5,044 bases of DNA, taken from positions 46,182 through 51,225 of the forward strand of contig JABUUJ010000005.1 in assembly GCA_021443235.1 (NCBI GenBank), in the 5' to 3' direction. Below are positions 4,826 to 5,044 of this stretch, piece by piece. The notes under the pieces are model-generated. The model ran no database searches. It was given only the letters and a program-made list of their open reading frames with translations, and was not told the DNA's origin. The translations under genes were made by a program, and so were the position numbers. Positions within the stretch are counted from its first letter, which is position 1; each line of letters starts with the position of its first letter. The stretch comes from Muribaculaceae bacterium. GTDB taxonomy: Bacteria; Bacteroidota; Bacteroidia; Bacteroidales; Muribaculaceae.

Positions 4826-5044
4826 TTATTTACTTGTCATCTTGTAGAACGAGCGGTAAACAAAGTACATTGCCACGAGCACAAAGACGATGCCCATGTA
4901 GGGTGCAATCGCGCTGAAGTCCTCGCTGATGGCAATCTCCATTGCCAGCACACCAAAGAGGGTGGTGAACTTGATGATGGGGTTCAGAGCCACCGAGCTG
5001 GTGTCCTTGAACGGGTCGCCCACGGTGTCGCCCACTACCGATGC
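4826..5044 (-). CDS. hppA: Membrane-bound ion-translocating pyrophosphatase, C-terminal 72 residues
   Basis: The 3' end of a gene that enters from beyond the window; the frame is open to the edge. The protein begins ASVVGDTVGDPFKDTS, one of the most conserved segments of membrane pyrophosphatases, whose aspartates and lysine line the pyrophosphate/Mg site near the C-terminus. ALNPIIKF follows, as in the family. One hydrophobic segment then covers about residues 26-39 and a final transmembrane helix about 51-66 (GIVFVLVAMYFVYRSF), with a short basic tail. The full enzyme is normally about 650-750 residues with some 16 helices in the inner membrane, and couples pyrophosphate hydrolysis to H+ and/or Na+ pumping. 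The residues that decide K+ dependence and ion choice lie outside the window, so that cannot be judged. The stop is TAA at 4828-4826 (read on the minus strand), followed by a strong terminator. Confidence 0.93.
   Translation of the reverse strand, partial: ASVVGDTVGDPFKDTSSVALNPIIKFTTLFGVLAMEIAISEDFSAIAPYMGIVFVLVAMYFVYRSFYKMTSK

Overview
The window looks like a piece of a Bacteroidota chromosome, most likely order Bacteroidales (a Muribaculaceae- or Prevotellaceae-like gut bacterium; the family is an inference). The reasons are a Bacteroidales-type RsmI-like methylase, a TIGR02757/DUF2400 protein, the C-terminus of a membrane pyrophosphatase, and two promoters with the Bacteroidota -7 box TAnnTTTG. 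It is mostly ordinary housekeeping and secreted-protein DNA. I see no mobile element, RNA gene, CRISPR array or defence system.

Layout: (1) positions 1-504, + strand, hold the C-terminal part of a probable DUF3298 (RsiV-like) protein. (2) Positions 505-778 hold no credible gene. They are a mosaic of three short tandem repeats (6 bp, 9 bp, 9 bp) filling the gap between two convergent genes. (3) Positions 3258 down to 779, - strand, hold a compact three-gene operon, read in the order RsmI-like SAM-dependent methyltransferase, YycJ/WalJ-like metallo-beta-lactamase-fold hydrolase, TIGR02757 protein. The genes are joined by very short spacers or a 4-bp ATGA overlap, so they are probably co-transcribed and translationally coupled. 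(4) Positions 3259-3339 are a short divergent promoter region. (5) Positions 3340-4677, + strand, encode an exported esterase-like alpha/beta hydrolase with a C-terminal SMP-30/gluconolactonase-like portion. (6) Positions 4678-4825 are a second convergent gap holding a diverged copy of the first repeat mosaic and a strong terminator hairpin. (7) Positions 4826-5044, - strand, hold the last 72 residues of a membrane-bound ion-pumping pyrophosphatase (hppA).

The most unusual signals are two. First, the repeat mosaic: two related copies lie about 4.1 kb apart, both in 3'-to-3' convergent intergenic gaps, and they differ by exactly one 9-bp unit. Second, the two divergent genes at 3259-3339 each have a TAnnTTTG box only 5-6 nt before their ATG, which predicts leaderless or nearly leaderless mRNAs. 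The three minus-strand operon genes are conserved but poorly understood or nucleic-acid-related. The esterase is probably an independent periplasmic or outer-surface enzyme.
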